Assembly: GCF_002394865.1 (NCBI RefSeq)
Contig: NZ_DGUZ01000009.1
Span: forward strand, 201,954-265,953
Length of the DNA stretch: 64,000 nt
From: Fibrobacter sp. UBA4297
GTDB lineage: Bacteria > Fibrobacterota > Fibrobacteria > Fibrobacterales > Fibrobacteraceae
Reading direction: 5' to 3'
Under the pieces are notes generated by a model. That model was not told the origin of the DNA. It did no database searches and saw only the letters and a list, made by a program, of their open reading frames with translations. The position numbers and the translations under genes are program-made. Positions 25,166 through 33,732 of the stretch are shown one piece after another (position 1 is the stretch's first letter; each line of letters starts with the position of its first letter).

Positions 25166-25738
25166 ATGAATAACGTAACCGACAACAACGCAAATCTCTC
25201 GTCTCTCGCCAAGGTTGGTGAGCCTGTCGAACCACGTCTTTCGTCTGACAATCCCGACGACGTTAAATTCATGCGTATGGCACTTCGCCAGGCGCAGATT
25301 GCTTTTGATATGAAGGAAATCCCTATCGGTTGCGTTATCGTGAAGGACGGAGTCGTGATAGGGAAGGGCTACAACCAGGTCGAACAGCTCAAGGACGCGA
25401 CGGCTCATGCCGAAATTATCGCTATTGGCACGGCTGCAAGCACGCTTGACAATTGGCGCTTGGACGGCTGCACGCTTTATGTGACGCTTGAACCATGCCC
25501 TATGTGCGCAGGAGCCATTCTCAATAGCCGTGTTTCCCGCGTTGTTTACGGTTCTCCGGATTCCCGTTTCGGCGGCTGCGGCACAACGATTGATGTCATT
25601 ACCGGCAATGCCCTCAAGCGCGCCGTAGAAGTCTCGGGGGGCGTTCTCGCCGACGAATGCCTTGGCCTTCTGAAAGGCTTTTTCCAGCAGATGCGCCTCG
25701 AAAAAGGCGATACTGGCGCAAAACCACCTACTCCGTAA
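25166..25738 (+). CDS. tadA: tRNA-specific adenosine deaminase
   Basis: Deaminates A34 to inosine in tRNA-Arg(ACG). The 190 residues show the zinc site ATAHAEIIAI (catalytic Glu) and TLEPCPMCAGAI, plus the family's FGGCGTTIDV. The N-terminus is extended: residues about 11-28 (LSSLAKVGEPVEPRLSSD) are encoded by a reverse copy of the composite repeat also inserted in ahbAB, before the usual start-like KFMRMALRQA. A shorter start at the Met before RMALRQA (about residue 36) may be the ancestral one. Follows ahbD by 5 bases. Confidence 0.9.
   Translation: MNNVTDNNANLSSLAKVGEPVEPRLSSDNPDDVKFMRMALRQAQIAFDMKEIPIGCVIVKDGVVIGKGYNQVEQLKDATAHAEIIAIGTAASTLDNWRLDGCTLYVTLEPCPMCAGAILNSRVSRVVYGSPDSRFGGCGTTIDVITGNALKRAVEVSGGVLADECLGLLKGFFQQMRLEKGDTGAKPPTP
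25196..25249 (-). repeat. Composite repeat at the N-terminus of tadA
   Basis: Reverse complement of the 7735-7784 element: gtctctcgccaagg, ggtgagcctgtcgaacca, cgtctttcgtctgac. It is translated without a stop. Confidence 0.75.
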
Positions 25739-25761
25739 TATTTTTTACTTAAATTTAAGGC

Positions 25762-26601
25762 ATGAATTTTACCAAGTTTAGCGCTATTTCTGCGCTCTCT
25801 ATTGCTCTTTTTTGCCTTTGTTCCTGCGAACGGAACGAAATTCATCTTTCTTTTAACACGAAGACCGTTTCTCCGCAGACGTTCGTTCTTGAATCGACGC
25901 TGAATGCAAGCATCCCTGGCGATTCTATCAATGAACCCGAATCCATGCGCACGCATGTGAATGTCCGCAGTACGATGAGCCTCCTCATGTCGTATGACGA
26001 TGGCTCGGGCCGCTTTGAAATGAAAATCGATTCCGTCGATTACACAAGCGACAAGCGCTCCGTCGATGAGTTCCGCAATATTGAAAAGTATCTATCCATT
26101 CAGAATTTCCAGTTCAAGCTCGATCACGATGGCATCATTACTGACCCGACTATCGAAAATGCGCTCGATATGCCTTCCGAAGATGACCTGAATCTCATTC
26201 CGCTCTTCCTCAAGGCTCAGCCGCTTCTCCCCGAAAAACCGGTCAAGCTCGGCGAAACGTGGGAACGCCAAATGCCAATCTTTGGCAAGGGCAATAGCTC
26301 CACGACCGTTTATAAAACTTTCACGCTGCAAGATGTTTTCCTCCAGGATGGCGTGCGCATGGCAAAAATCCACATGGGCGTGAAATACCTTGAACTCCCG
26401 GACACGACCTCGAATTTACAGTTGAAGAGCAGCGACTATGTCGTGGGCGATGGCATGGTTCTCTTTGATGTCACTCATGGAATTATATCATCTGCCGAAA
26501 TGAATCTTGTGGCAGTTATTGATGTTCGTGACCTCGTCGCTGGCGATACGCTTCCGAGCATGAACGTCAATCAGAAAATCACACTGAGGAACGTCCAATG
26601 A
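25762..26601 (+). CDS. Lipoprotein of unknown function, first gene of the motor operon
   Basis: The 279-residue protein has a lipoprotein signal, SIALFCLCSCERN, with a lipobox ending at about Cys22. The mature part is beta-rich with repeated extended strands (HVNVRSTMSLLMSYDDG, KPVKLGETWERQMPIFG, KYLELPDTTSNLQLKSS) and no recognised enzyme motif. It overlaps the next gene by four bases (ATGA) and begins 23 bases after tadA. Its membership of the tight downstream run suggests an envelope component of the MotA/MotB-like machine. Confidence 0.65.
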   Translation: MNFTKFSAISALSIALFCLCSCERNEIHLSFNTKTVSPQTFVLESTLNASIPGDSINEPESMRTHVNVRSTMSLLMSYDDGSGRFEMKIDSVDYTSDKRSVDEFRNIEKYLSIQNFQFKLDHDGIITDPTIENALDMPSEDDLNLIPLFLKAQPLLPEKPVKLGETWERQMPIFGKGNSSTTVYKTFTLQDVFLQDGVRMAKIHMGVKYLELPDTTSNLQLKSSDYVVGDGMVLFDVTHGIISSAEMNLVAVIDVRDLVAGDTLPSMNVNQKITLRNVQ

Positions 26602-27314
26602 GAAATTTAATCTGTTCCTCTCTCGTGGCTGTGGCGACTGTTGCTAGCGTGGCTTTCGCTTCGGGTATGCCGTTTCCGGTCGCCGAGAACAACAAGGTCT
26701 TTTTGCAAGAAAAGGATAGCCCTTACGTGCTCGAACAGAGCGTGGTTGTCGGTACTACGGATACGCTTTTCATTGAACCGGGCGTGACCGTCTTGATGGG
26801 CGAGTTTGCAAAACTTATGATCCAGGGCTCGGTTAAAATTGCGGGTACAAACGATAAACCTGTTGTTTTTAGCGGTGCTGATTCTGTGGCAAACTGGAAT
26901 GGTTTCCACATCATGTCTAGCGCACAACCGTTTGAAATAAAGAACTTGACCGTTGAGAATGCGTTCCGCAATACGATTTTCCGTTCTAGCGGTACACTCG
27001 AAAATGTCAATTTTTTCAATAACTATTATGGCCTTTGGGTCGATGAAAGCCCCAATGTGACGCTTTCCCATTGCACGTTTGCTCACAACCGTTATGCCTT
27101 GTCCGTAAGGGCCGGTCGTGTCGTTTCGAATGGGACGAGTGTCTCCGAAAACGTCTATGGTCTTTATCTTGAGACGGATGGCAAGCTCGATGGCGATACG
27201 GACTTGATTCGCAACAATCAGGAATCCGATATCCGCAGTGAAGCCGCCGATTTGAAGACGAGTAAAAAGCGCGTCCGCCGCAATGTGTGGCACAACATCG
27301 AAGCGCGTTTCTAA
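26598..27314 (+). CDS. Exported right-handed beta-helix protein
   Basis: The 238-residue protein has a signal peptide (MRNLICSSLVAVATVASVAFA) followed by short repeating strands typical of parallel beta-helix folds: DTLFIEPGVTVLMGEFAKLM, IAGTNDKPVVFSG, NLTVENAF, NVNFFNNYYGLWVDES, SHCTFAHNRYALSVRAG, SENVYGLYLETDG. No catalytic residues of pectate lyases are evident. The last 20 residues are basic (KTSKKRVRRN). GAGG precedes its ATG inside the previous gene. It probably acts in the periplasm or at the surface. Confidence 0.75.
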   Translation: MRNLICSSLVAVATVASVAFASGMPFPVAENNKVFLQEKDSPYVLEQSVVVGTTDTLFIEPGVTVLMGEFAKLMIQGSVKIAGTNDKPVVFSGADSVANWNGFHIMSSAQPFEIKNLTVENAFRNTIFRSSGTLENVNFFNNYYGLWVDESPNVTLSHCTFAHNRYALSVRAGRVVSNGTSVSENVYGLYLETDGKLDGDTDLIRNNQESDIRSEAADLKTSKKRVRRNVWHNIEARF

Positions 27315-27323
27315 GAGGTAGTC

Positions 27324-28241
27324 GTGGAAGAAGCTTTCCGTAGAGCCATACGTAAGATGACAGGGGCAAGCGTACGCTTGGCCGTGCGTCCGAATCGCTC
27401 GGCTATTGTCGCGACGCTTTCTCAGTCCATGATGGTCACGTGGTCGATTGCGCTCTTTGAACATCTCGATGCCATGCTCAACAATCCGGAAGCAAACGTC
27501 GGCAGTTCCGAGCTCATCTCGTACAGCGAATCCGCCTGGAAACTTTGCGAGTCGGGCTTCCCGCAGATTTTCAAGGATTGCGAAAAACTTTATAGCGAGT
27601 TCCGCGCGAAGTGGATCCAGCGATTCTCGACCGACGAAGTCTTGCGCCTTTTGCTTGAAGGCGGTGATTTCTTGGTCCATGACGAAGAAAAGGGCTGGGC
27701 ACTCACGGTCAAGAACAACAAGCAGGACATCAACAACTTTTATTCGGCGACAATCCACTTGCTCGTAAGCGATGCAGAACCGTTGTTTGTGCGTATGCAC
27801 GGCCGCGTGATGCAGTTGCAAGAGAAGCTCTGCAAGTACTGGCTTTCTGAAAGTGCGGTAGACCCGGTATCAAAGCTTTTGCCATGCCTCGAAGCCTCGC
27901 TGCGCGAAAAAGAAAATGCGATGGTGGTTTCGCTCCGTACGTCTTTGAACTCGCTTGCGAAAAAACGTTTTGCGGCGGCGTTTGCCTCTAAAGGTCCTGT
28001 ACGTTACTATTCGTCCGCGATGTCCTGTGCCCGCAATGTGGGCCGTTATTGGAACCCGCATTACGCATACGAAAACTGCTTCCTTGCGTTTACGGATGAT
28101 TTTTGTGATTACGCCCAGGGGCTTACGACTCAGGTTATCGAATGGTACCAGAGCAAGTGGTCTCTTTTCCTTCGCGGGTTCTCTCGCGGTCAGTTGAACT
28201 TGTTTGAAACAGTCGCTCCTTATCAAGCGCAGCATGTGTAG
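27324..28241 (+). CDS. Unknown helical protein of the motor operon
   Basis: The 305-residue protein starts at GTG 27324 after AGAGG. It has no signal peptide or transmembrane segment and no recognised domain. It appears mostly helical, with RAIRKMTGASVRLAVRPN at the start and Trp/Tyr-rich stretches such as EKLCKYWLSES, GRYWNPHYAYEN and IEWYQSKWSLFLRG. It sits directly before the MotA-like gene (7-base gap). It could be a cytoplasmic partner of the long stator tail. It is not recognisable as ZorC, which is larger. Confidence 0.6.
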   Translation: MEEAFRRAIRKMTGASVRLAVRPNRSAIVATLSQSMMVTWSIALFEHLDAMLNNPEANVGSSELISYSESAWKLCESGFPQIFKDCEKLYSEFRAKWIQRFSTDEVLRLLLEGGDFLVHDEEKGWALTVKNNKQDINNFYSATIHLLVSDAEPLFVRMHGRVMQLQEKLCKYWLSESAVDPVSKLLPCLEASLREKENAMVVSLRTSLNSLAKKRFAAAFASKGPVRYYSSAMSCARNVGRYWNPHYAYENCFLAFTDDFCDYAQGLTTQVIEWYQSKWSLFLRGFSRGQLNLFETVAPYQAQHV

Positions 28242-28248
28242 GTAAAAA

Positions 28249-30093
28249 ATGAAAAATGCATTCAATACGATTCTTATTTTGACGGTGGTGGGTTTTGTAG
28301 CCCTTATCGCAGGCGCTCTTTATTTTGGCGCCCCGGCATTTGGCTGGATCATCATGATCGCCATCATGGTCGTTTTCTTGGTGGAGCAGTTTTCTGCCAT
28401 CCGCAAGATGAAGCAGATTATCGCCGAAGACGAAGTTATCGATTCTTGCGAAAAAGGGAACGCTTATCCGGAACCGGGAACGGGCGTTGTCGCGAAGAGA
28501 ATTGAACTTGCAAAGCGTCTGTTGCAAAAGAATATCCGCCTCGATTCTCCGATTGCTTTTGACGTGCTCTCGTCGGGTTCTTCGATTCCGCTCAACCGTA
28601 GCGTGGGTTCTACGGTCATCCTCCTTGGCCTTATGGGTACGTTCTTCGGCCTTATGCAGTCTGTGGCTACTGCTGGTGGTGCAATTGACAATTCTACGAC
28701 ACAAGGCACGCTCGATACGATTCAAGTGCTTTTCCAGAACATGAAGGGCATTTTCGGTACTAGCCTTTGTGGTTTGTTTGCCGCCTTGATTTTGAGCGCA
28801 AGCCGCACGGTGCTCAGCTCCAAGCGCGATGAATTCATGGCGCACCTCGATGCCTTTACGCTCGACATGCAGGATTCCGAGAGCGAAGAAGGCGTGATTG
28901 AAGAAGACAAGAACGAACTTGAACGCCTCTTTGAATCTGTTGAAAAGAATTTGTCTGTGATAGCATCTTCTGTGAAGGATGGCTTGGCTGGTGTTGTTTC
29001 GATGGTGGGCGAAGAACTCTCCGCTATGACTTCGAAACTCAACCAGGATGTGGTTGAATCTGTCCAGAAGGTTTCTACTGAAATGACCTCCTCTATTAAG
29101 GTTATGAATAGCTCACTTGAAGGTGCTGTTGCGAACGCATTCAGCCCGATCAACGAAAATATCGGTGCGCTCTCCAAGTCTGTTGAAGCTATCCCCTCGA
29201 AGCTCGACGATAAACTTAATGGTATTTCTGTCGCCTTGAATGCTAGCCTCGAAGGTCTTTCTTCAGGCGTTAAGTCTTCGCTTGATGGAGTTTCTGGCAA
29301 TGTGGAATCGGCTCTTTCCAAGGTCGCCGTAGATGTCAAGGCTGGCCTTGATGGCGTTGCTTCCGATGTTAAAGCAGGGCTTCAGGATGTGGCTAAGGGC
29401 ACGATGGATGTGGCCTACCTTACTAAGGATGCTATGGACGAAGCTTCTAAGAGCATCGGTGATTCCGTTGCTGAACAGGTCAAGCAGTCGGGCGAACAGT
29501 GGGCAGACTTTATGCAGCGCCTCGAAGACAAGACGAGCGCCAACGTGGATTCCCAGCGCGAAGGTCTCGAAATGCTCAAGAACGTCGCCTTGCAGGTTGC
29601 CGAAAAGGCCCAGGCGGGTTCTGCAGAACTCTCCCAGAACGTTTCCGAAAAGCTCGGCGCCCTTTCTTCCGACATTCTCGGCGCATTCCAGAAACTTTCC
29701 GAAACGTCAAGCGTGCTTCTCGAAGCTCAAAAGGCGCTCACCGAAAGCATCGACAATCGCGTGGTCAAGGAAAAAGAAGCTACGGACGCTCTTGGCGGAA
29801 ACATCGTGGAAACCGCAGAACTTATGCGCGTGAACCAGTCCGAACTCAGCGCCAATCTCGAAATGCTGCGTAGCGGCCTTGAAACGATTCTTGAAAAGCT
29901 CTCTGGCGATACCGCAGAACACGAAGAAGAAGACAACTTTGTCGAACACCTCAACCAGTCTCTCGAAGCCTTCCACGAACGCGCAAGCGAAGTGCTCATG
30001 GAAAATGCGGTCAAGACTCAGGAAATCTTGCTTGAAGTGCTCGAACAGACACAGCGTTCTGCAATTCCCGCTCAACCTAAAGCTGAAGGTTAA
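28249..30093 (+). CDS. MotA/TolQ/ExbB-like stator protein with long cytoplasmic tail (ZorA-like)
   Basis: The 614-residue inner-membrane protein has helices at about 6-27 and 30-47, then the conserved MotA/TolQ pair GSTVILLGLMGTFFGLMQSV (120-139) and FGTSLCGLFAALILSASRTV (169-188). The remaining 400 residues are a predicted amphipathic helix or coiled coil with near-repeats such as VKAGLDGVASDVKAGLQDVA (about residues 363-382), and an acidic segment EHEEEDN near 563. TolQ and ExbB end soon after the last helix; a tail of this size is like ZorA of Zorya motors. Co-transcribed with the peptidoglycan-binding partner 2 bases downstream. Confidence 0.8.
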   Translation: MKNAFNTILILTVVGFVALIAGALYFGAPAFGWIIMIAIMVVFLVEQFSAIRKMKQIIAEDEVIDSCEKGNAYPEPGTGVVAKRIELAKRLLQKNIRLDSPIAFDVLSSGSSIPLNRSVGSTVILLGLMGTFFGLMQSVATAGGAIDNSTTQGTLDTIQVLFQNMKGIFGTSLCGLFAALILSASRTVLSSKRDEFMAHLDAFTLDMQDSESEEGVIEEDKNELERLFESVEKNLSVIASSVKDGLAGVVSMVGEELSAMTSKLNQDVVESVQKVSTEMTSSIKVMNSSLEGAVANAFSPINENIGALSKSVEAIPSKLDDKLNGISVALNASLEGLSSGVKSSLDGVSGNVESALSKVAVDVKAGLDGVASDVKAGLQDVAKGTMDVAYLTKDAMDEASKSIGDSVAEQVKQSGEQWADFMQRLEDKTSANVDSQREGLEMLKNVALQVAEKAQAGSAELSQNVSEKLGALSSDILGAFQKLSETSSVLLEAQKALTESIDNRVVKEKEATDALGGNIVETAELMRVNQSELSANLEMLRSGLETILEKLSGDTAEHEEEDNFVEHLNQSLEAFHERASEVLMENAVKTQEILLEVLEQTQRSAIPAQPKAEG

Positions 30094-30095
30094 TC

Positions 30096-30746
30096 ATGCG
30101 TCGCAATAGAGACGAAAATAGCAATCCATGGATGGCGTACACGGACTTGGGCGTTGCCCTCGTTTCGCTCTTTATCCTTGCGTTTGTGGCGATGGCGACC
30201 CTCAAGGAACAAAAAGCGGAAGACTTGACGCGTACTGAAGAAGAAGTGCTTAGCTGCCAGGAACAGATGCGTAAGATTGCGGCAGAACGCAATGCGCTTT
30301 TGTCCAAGAGCTTGCAGACTTCCATCGAAGCAGGCCTTATCGCGCTCGAAGATGGCAAAATCCAGATTCAGGCGAGTTTTCTTTTCCCGATTAACGGTGC
30401 AAACCTTACCAAGGAAGGCGAGGGCGTGATTCGCGGAATCAGCAAGGGTCTTTTGGAAGCGCTTGATTCTACAGACGTCATCATGGTGAGTGGCTTTACG
30501 GACGACATTCCGTTTAGTGGCTCGACATCCTATACGAACTGGAACCTTTCTACAGAACGCGCCGTAAACGTGGTCAAGATGCTCGTGAAAATGGGCTTCC
30601 CGCCCGATAGGCTCTTTGCCGCAGGCTTTGGCGAACACCGCCCGAAGTACCCCAACGATAGTGAAGAACATCGCCGCTTGAACCGTCGCGTGGAAATCGG
30701 TGTAACACCGCTCCAGTCCAACAAAACAGCTGAGGTGACGCCCTAA
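30096..30746 (+). CDS. MotB/OmpA-like peptidoglycan-binding stator partner (ZorB-like)
   Basis: The 216-residue protein has a short basic N-terminus, one transmembrane helix NPWMAYTDLGVALVSLFILA with Asp17 at the position of the ion-carrying Asp of MotB, a short coiled coil (about 45-75), and an OmpA-type domain: VSGFTDDIPF, NWNLSTERAVNVVKML, RLFAAGFGEHRP, RRLNRRVEIG. It should anchor the motor to peptidoglycan. It ends in a one-base overlap (TAATG) with the next gene. Being separate from flagellar or Tol genes, it belongs to a dedicated motor. Confidence 0.88.
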   Translation: MRRNRDENSNPWMAYTDLGVALVSLFILAFVAMATLKEQKAEDLTRTEEEVLSCQEQMRKIAAERNALLSKSLQTSIEAGLIALEDGKIQIQASFLFPINGANLTKEGEGVIRGISKGLLEALDSTDVIMVSGFTDDIPFSGSTSYTNWNLSTERAVNVVKMLVKMGFPPDRLFAAGFGEHRPKYPNDSEEHRRLNRRVEIGVTPLQSNKTAEVTP

Positions 30747-31411
30747 TGGATGAGCTCACCGAAAAACTGTCCGAAATCAAGGCTAGCATTGATGCCATTC
30801 GCAAGACTGGCAAGCTTTCGCATTGGCGGATGGTTTATGCGGATACGCTTTACACGCGTGCCCAGGAATATGTGGCGGTGGACCGTTATCCCGAGGCTAA
30901 ACTTGTGGCGCAAAAGCTGGACCGCTGGATTCAAGCCCATAAGCCCGCTCTCGAGACGAACAAGGGCGATGCGCGCCCGCCGATGATTTTCTGGAATGCA
31001 GACTTGCTGAACAACATTGTGAAGCGCATCCGTTCAACGCTCGATGCAAAGAAAATGCTCGTGCCGTCCACGGAACGCGATTCTATCAATCGCCGTTTGA
31101 ACATTGTTGATGGCTGGATTCAGAAGGGCGAATTCCTTGTCGCGCACGATGAACTCTTGGCGCTTCGCAGTGCCTTGATTGCACGACTTCGCCGTAGTTA
31201 CCGCGCCCGCATTGTTGCATCGTCTGCGTACAGTGGCGGATACGTTCAGCCGGCCGGTTCGACCGTGGGCCTTTACAACTCACTCCACACGCTTGAAGAA
31301 ACATTCCACATCATTGGCGAACACGACCCGATTTGGATTGAAGACTTCCTTGAAATTTACAACGATTTGTTTAGAATCGTGGATCGATTAGTTCCTCAAG
31401 AGAAGAAATAA
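30746..31411 (+). CDS. Unknown helical protein, last gene of the motor operon
   Basis: The 221-residue soluble protein is translationally coupled to the MotB-like gene. It is rich in helix-forming segments (MDELTEKLSEIKASIDAIRK, YTRAQEYVAVDRYPEAKLVA, SINRRLNIVDGWIQKGEFLV), TPR-like in feel but without a clear repeat, then a basic RLRRSYRARIV and an aromatic SAYSGGYVQPAGSTVGLY. No signal peptide or known domain. Likely a cytoplasmic partner of the motor, possibly meeting the long tail. Confidence 0.6.
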   Translation: MDELTEKLSEIKASIDAIRKTGKLSHWRMVYADTLYTRAQEYVAVDRYPEAKLVAQKLDRWIQAHKPALETNKGDARPPMIFWNADLLNNIVKRIRSTLDAKKMLVPSTERDSINRRLNIVDGWIQKGEFLVAHDELLALRSALIARLRRSYRARIVASSAYSGGYVQPAGSTVGLYNSLHTLEETFHIIGEHDPIWIEDFLEIYNDLFRIVDRLVPQEKK

Positions 31412-31452
31412 AAAGAATACCAAGGATAAATTCAAAGGGATTTAAAATTTCC

Positions 31453-31466
31453 TATGATTGGAGAGG
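31453..31466 (+). repeat. Left copy of 14-bp direct repeat flanking an AAA-ATPase gene
   Basis: tatgattggagagg, 51 bases before the ATPase ATG; identical to 33112-33125. Confidence 0.55.
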
Positions 31467-31517
31467 CTCGCTTGTTGGGCTATTGCCACAGAAAATCGCT
31501 TTAATTATATTACTAGC

Positions 31518-33101
31518 ATGGCGTTAAAGAGATTTCCCATCGGCGTGCAGGATTTCGCGAGAATTCGCGAAGACGATATGTATTATGTAGACAAGACAGA
31601 CCTTGTCTACAAGTTGACCCATACGGACCTGTATTACTTTCTGTCCCGTCCGCGCCGTTTCGGAAAATCGCTGCTGGTGAGCACGCTGCAATACTATTTC
31701 GAGGGACGCAAGGACTTGTTTTCCGGTCTTGCGATGGAAAAGCTCGAGACTGAGTGGAAAAAGTACCCGGTTTTCAAGTTGAGTTTCGCCGGGAACAAGT
31801 TCATTACCGAAGAAGATCTGGCAGATACGCTTAACCTGAAGCTTGGCGAATGGGAGCGTCAATATGGACTTGAACCATCAGACAAGTCTGCTTGGGGCGT
31901 GCGTTTTGAGTTGCTTATCAAGGCTGCCCATGAATCCACGGGCATGCCCCCGGTCGTTCTTGTCGATGAATACGATGCCCCGCTGCTGGATTCCATGGAA
32001 AATCCGGAACTCCAGCTCACGCTCAAGAACGAGATGCGCAAGCTTTTCAGCCCGCTCAAGGATTTGGGCGGCATCCTCCGCTTCGTGTTCCTCACGGGCA
32101 TCAGCAAGTTCAGCCAGCTCTCGATTTTCAGCGAACTCAACAATCTGAACGTCATCACCATGGATGACGAGTACGCGGCCATCTGCGGTATCACCAAGGA
32201 AGAAGTGCTGACTCAGATGCAGCCCGAGATTCAAGCGCTTGCGGACAAGAACGGCTTGACTTATGACGGTGCATGTGAGGCGCTAACGCGCCAGTATGAC
32301 GGCTACCACTTCAGCAAGAATTCGCCAGACATATTCAACCCGTTCAGTTTGATAAACGCTTTGAGCAAACGCGAGCTTGCCAACTATTGGTTCGCGACGG
32401 GAACGCCGACGATTCTAACTAGGCTCATGCGCAAGTACAAGGTGGATCCGACTCCTTTCGATACCGGGTTTGAGGCGACTCTTGATATGTTTGACGCTCC
32501 GACGGAGACGGCGAAAAATCCCATCCCGATGCTTTACCAGAGCGGGTACTTGACGATAAAGGGTTTTGACGGATTCGCCTACACGATTGGGTTCCCGAAC
32601 GAGGAAGTGCGTCTCGGCTTCTTGAAGGCCCTAATGCCTTATTACGCCATGGATGACGTTGTTGACAACGACATGTTCATGCTCCGTTTCACGAAGGCGC
32701 TGCGGGAAGGTAAAATTGATGATGCGATGACTCACATTCGTGCATTTATGAGTGGCATCCCGTACAATGCGGAACGCAAGGACGAAAACCACTACAAGAC
32801 GGTGCTGTTCCTGATTTTCAAGCTGTGTACACCATACGTCGTGCGTACCGAAGAATGCAGTGCTGCCGGCCGCGCCGATGCCGTCGTGGAAACAGCCAAT
32901 GCTGTTTACGTTTTCGAGTTTAAGCTGGACTCTTCTGCGACAGTGGATGACGCTCTCAGGCAAATCGACGATAAGGGTTACTTGATTCCATACTCGGCCA
33001 CGACAGCCAAGGACGGCTCGCCGAAGAAGTTGTTCAAGATTGGTGTGACGTTTGACTTGGAAAAGCGTACCATCGGCGAATGGAAGATTGTAGAGGCATA
33101 A
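31518..33101 (+). CDS. AAA-ATPase-like / PD-(D/E)XK nuclease-fold protein
   Basis: The 527-residue protein starts at MALKRFPIGVQDF (ATG 31518). The N-terminal AAA-ATPase_like domain has YYVDKTDLVYKL, a P-loop-like SRPRRFGKSLLVSTL and Walker B VVLVDEYDAP. The C-terminal PDDEXK_9-type domain has GRADAVVETANAVYVFEFKL. These proteins are abundant in gut Bacteroidetes and Fibrobacter; their function is unsettled and possibly mobile or defensive. The 14-bp direct repeats around it and an RHS fragment 25 bases downstream suggest insertion into an RHS locus. Confidence 0.85.
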   Translation: MALKRFPIGVQDFARIREDDMYYVDKTDLVYKLTHTDLYYFLSRPRRFGKSLLVSTLQYYFEGRKDLFSGLAMEKLETEWKKYPVFKLSFAGNKFITEEDLADTLNLKLGEWERQYGLEPSDKSAWGVRFELLIKAAHESTGMPPVVLVDEYDAPLLDSMENPELQLTLKNEMRKLFSPLKDLGGILRFVFLTGISKFSQLSIFSELNNLNVITMDDEYAAICGITKEEVLTQMQPEIQALADKNGLTYDGACEALTRQYDGYHFSKNSPDIFNPFSLINALSKRELANYWFATGTPTILTRLMRKYKVDPTPFDTGFEATLDMFDAPTETAKNPIPMLYQSGYLTIKGFDGFAYTIGFPNEEVRLGFLKALMPYYAMDDVVDNDMFMLRFTKALREGKIDDAMTHIRAFMSGIPYNAERKDENHYKTVLFLIFKLCTPYVVRTEECSAAGRADAVVETANAVYVFEFKLDSSATVDDALRQIDDKGYLIPYSATTAKDGSPKKLFKIGVTFDLEKRTIGEWKIVEA

Positions 33102-33111
33102 CCTTCTGATT

Positions 33112-33125
33112 TATGATTGGAGAGG
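33112..33125 (+). repeat. Right copy of 14-bp direct repeat
   Basis: tatgattggagagg again, just after the ATPase stop. Its ggagagg doubles as the ribosome site of the RHS fragment at 33127. Confidence 0.55.
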
Positions 33126-33126
33126 T

Positions 33127-33732
33127 ATGCCAATCGAATTTACACAATACGCGCAACCTACGGGTAGTTCTGGCAATAGTTTGTTCAGACTCACGATGGC
33201 GTACGACGGGTCGGGTAGAAGAATATCCAAGACGCGCTGGGTCAAAAAGCTTGGATCGCAGGAATGGGAAAAGGAGCTCGTGTATGGCACCGAGGGCAAC
33301 GCGACATCCGATCCGTTTAGGGTAAGTGCTCCGTTGGCTGCCTATGACTACCGCACATTCGGTGAGATGGTCGAGCTGACGCCACCGCCAACAGGAAAGG
33401 TCACGGAAAATTTCACTGGAAAAGAGCTGGATGACGAAATTGCGTTAAACTACTTCGGTGCGCGATATTTAGATCCGATGCTAGGAATGTGGATTAGTGT
33501 GGACGCTGCTAGACAATATGATAGTCCCTATACTTATGTTGGTAATAATCCTATTATAATGATGGATAATGATGGAAATATTGGAGGACTTGCTGGAAAA
33601 ATTGCTCTTGGTGTTGGTGGTGGTATTCTTTTAGGACTTGGAATGGAATTTGGTTGGTCGCGTTACCAAGGAAGAAATTTTAATTACACCAAAGGAGATC
33701 TTGTAACTGTGCCGCATTGGGTGCTGTATTAG
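33127..33732 (+). pseudogene. RHS-repeat core fragment, frameshifted
   Basis: 201 residues matching the end of an RHS/YD-repeat protein: MAYDGSGRRISKTRW, ELVYGTEGN, YDYRTFGEMVELTP, ENFTGKELDDEIALNYFGARYLDPMLGMW and YTYVGNNPIIMMDNDG. The latter part is the conserved core boundary after which RHS toxins begin. The frame stops at 33732, but the next frame continues the sense (ALGAVLGATSTGG). A loss of one base near 33709 would join them. It lacks the large N-terminal repeats and signal, so it is either a remnant or a recombination cassette. Confidence 0.7.

Noticed and set aside
26607..27821. 404-codon frame antisense to the beta-helix and following gene
   Set aside because: The plus-strand genes have overlapping starts, ribosome sites and a signal peptide; the antisense product has no domain.
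27324..31411. A canonical Zorya anti-phage system
   Set aside because: Only ZorA-like and ZorB-like proteins match; no large ZorC, helicase/nuclease ZorD or HNH ZorE is encoded, and the flanking partners look envelope-related.
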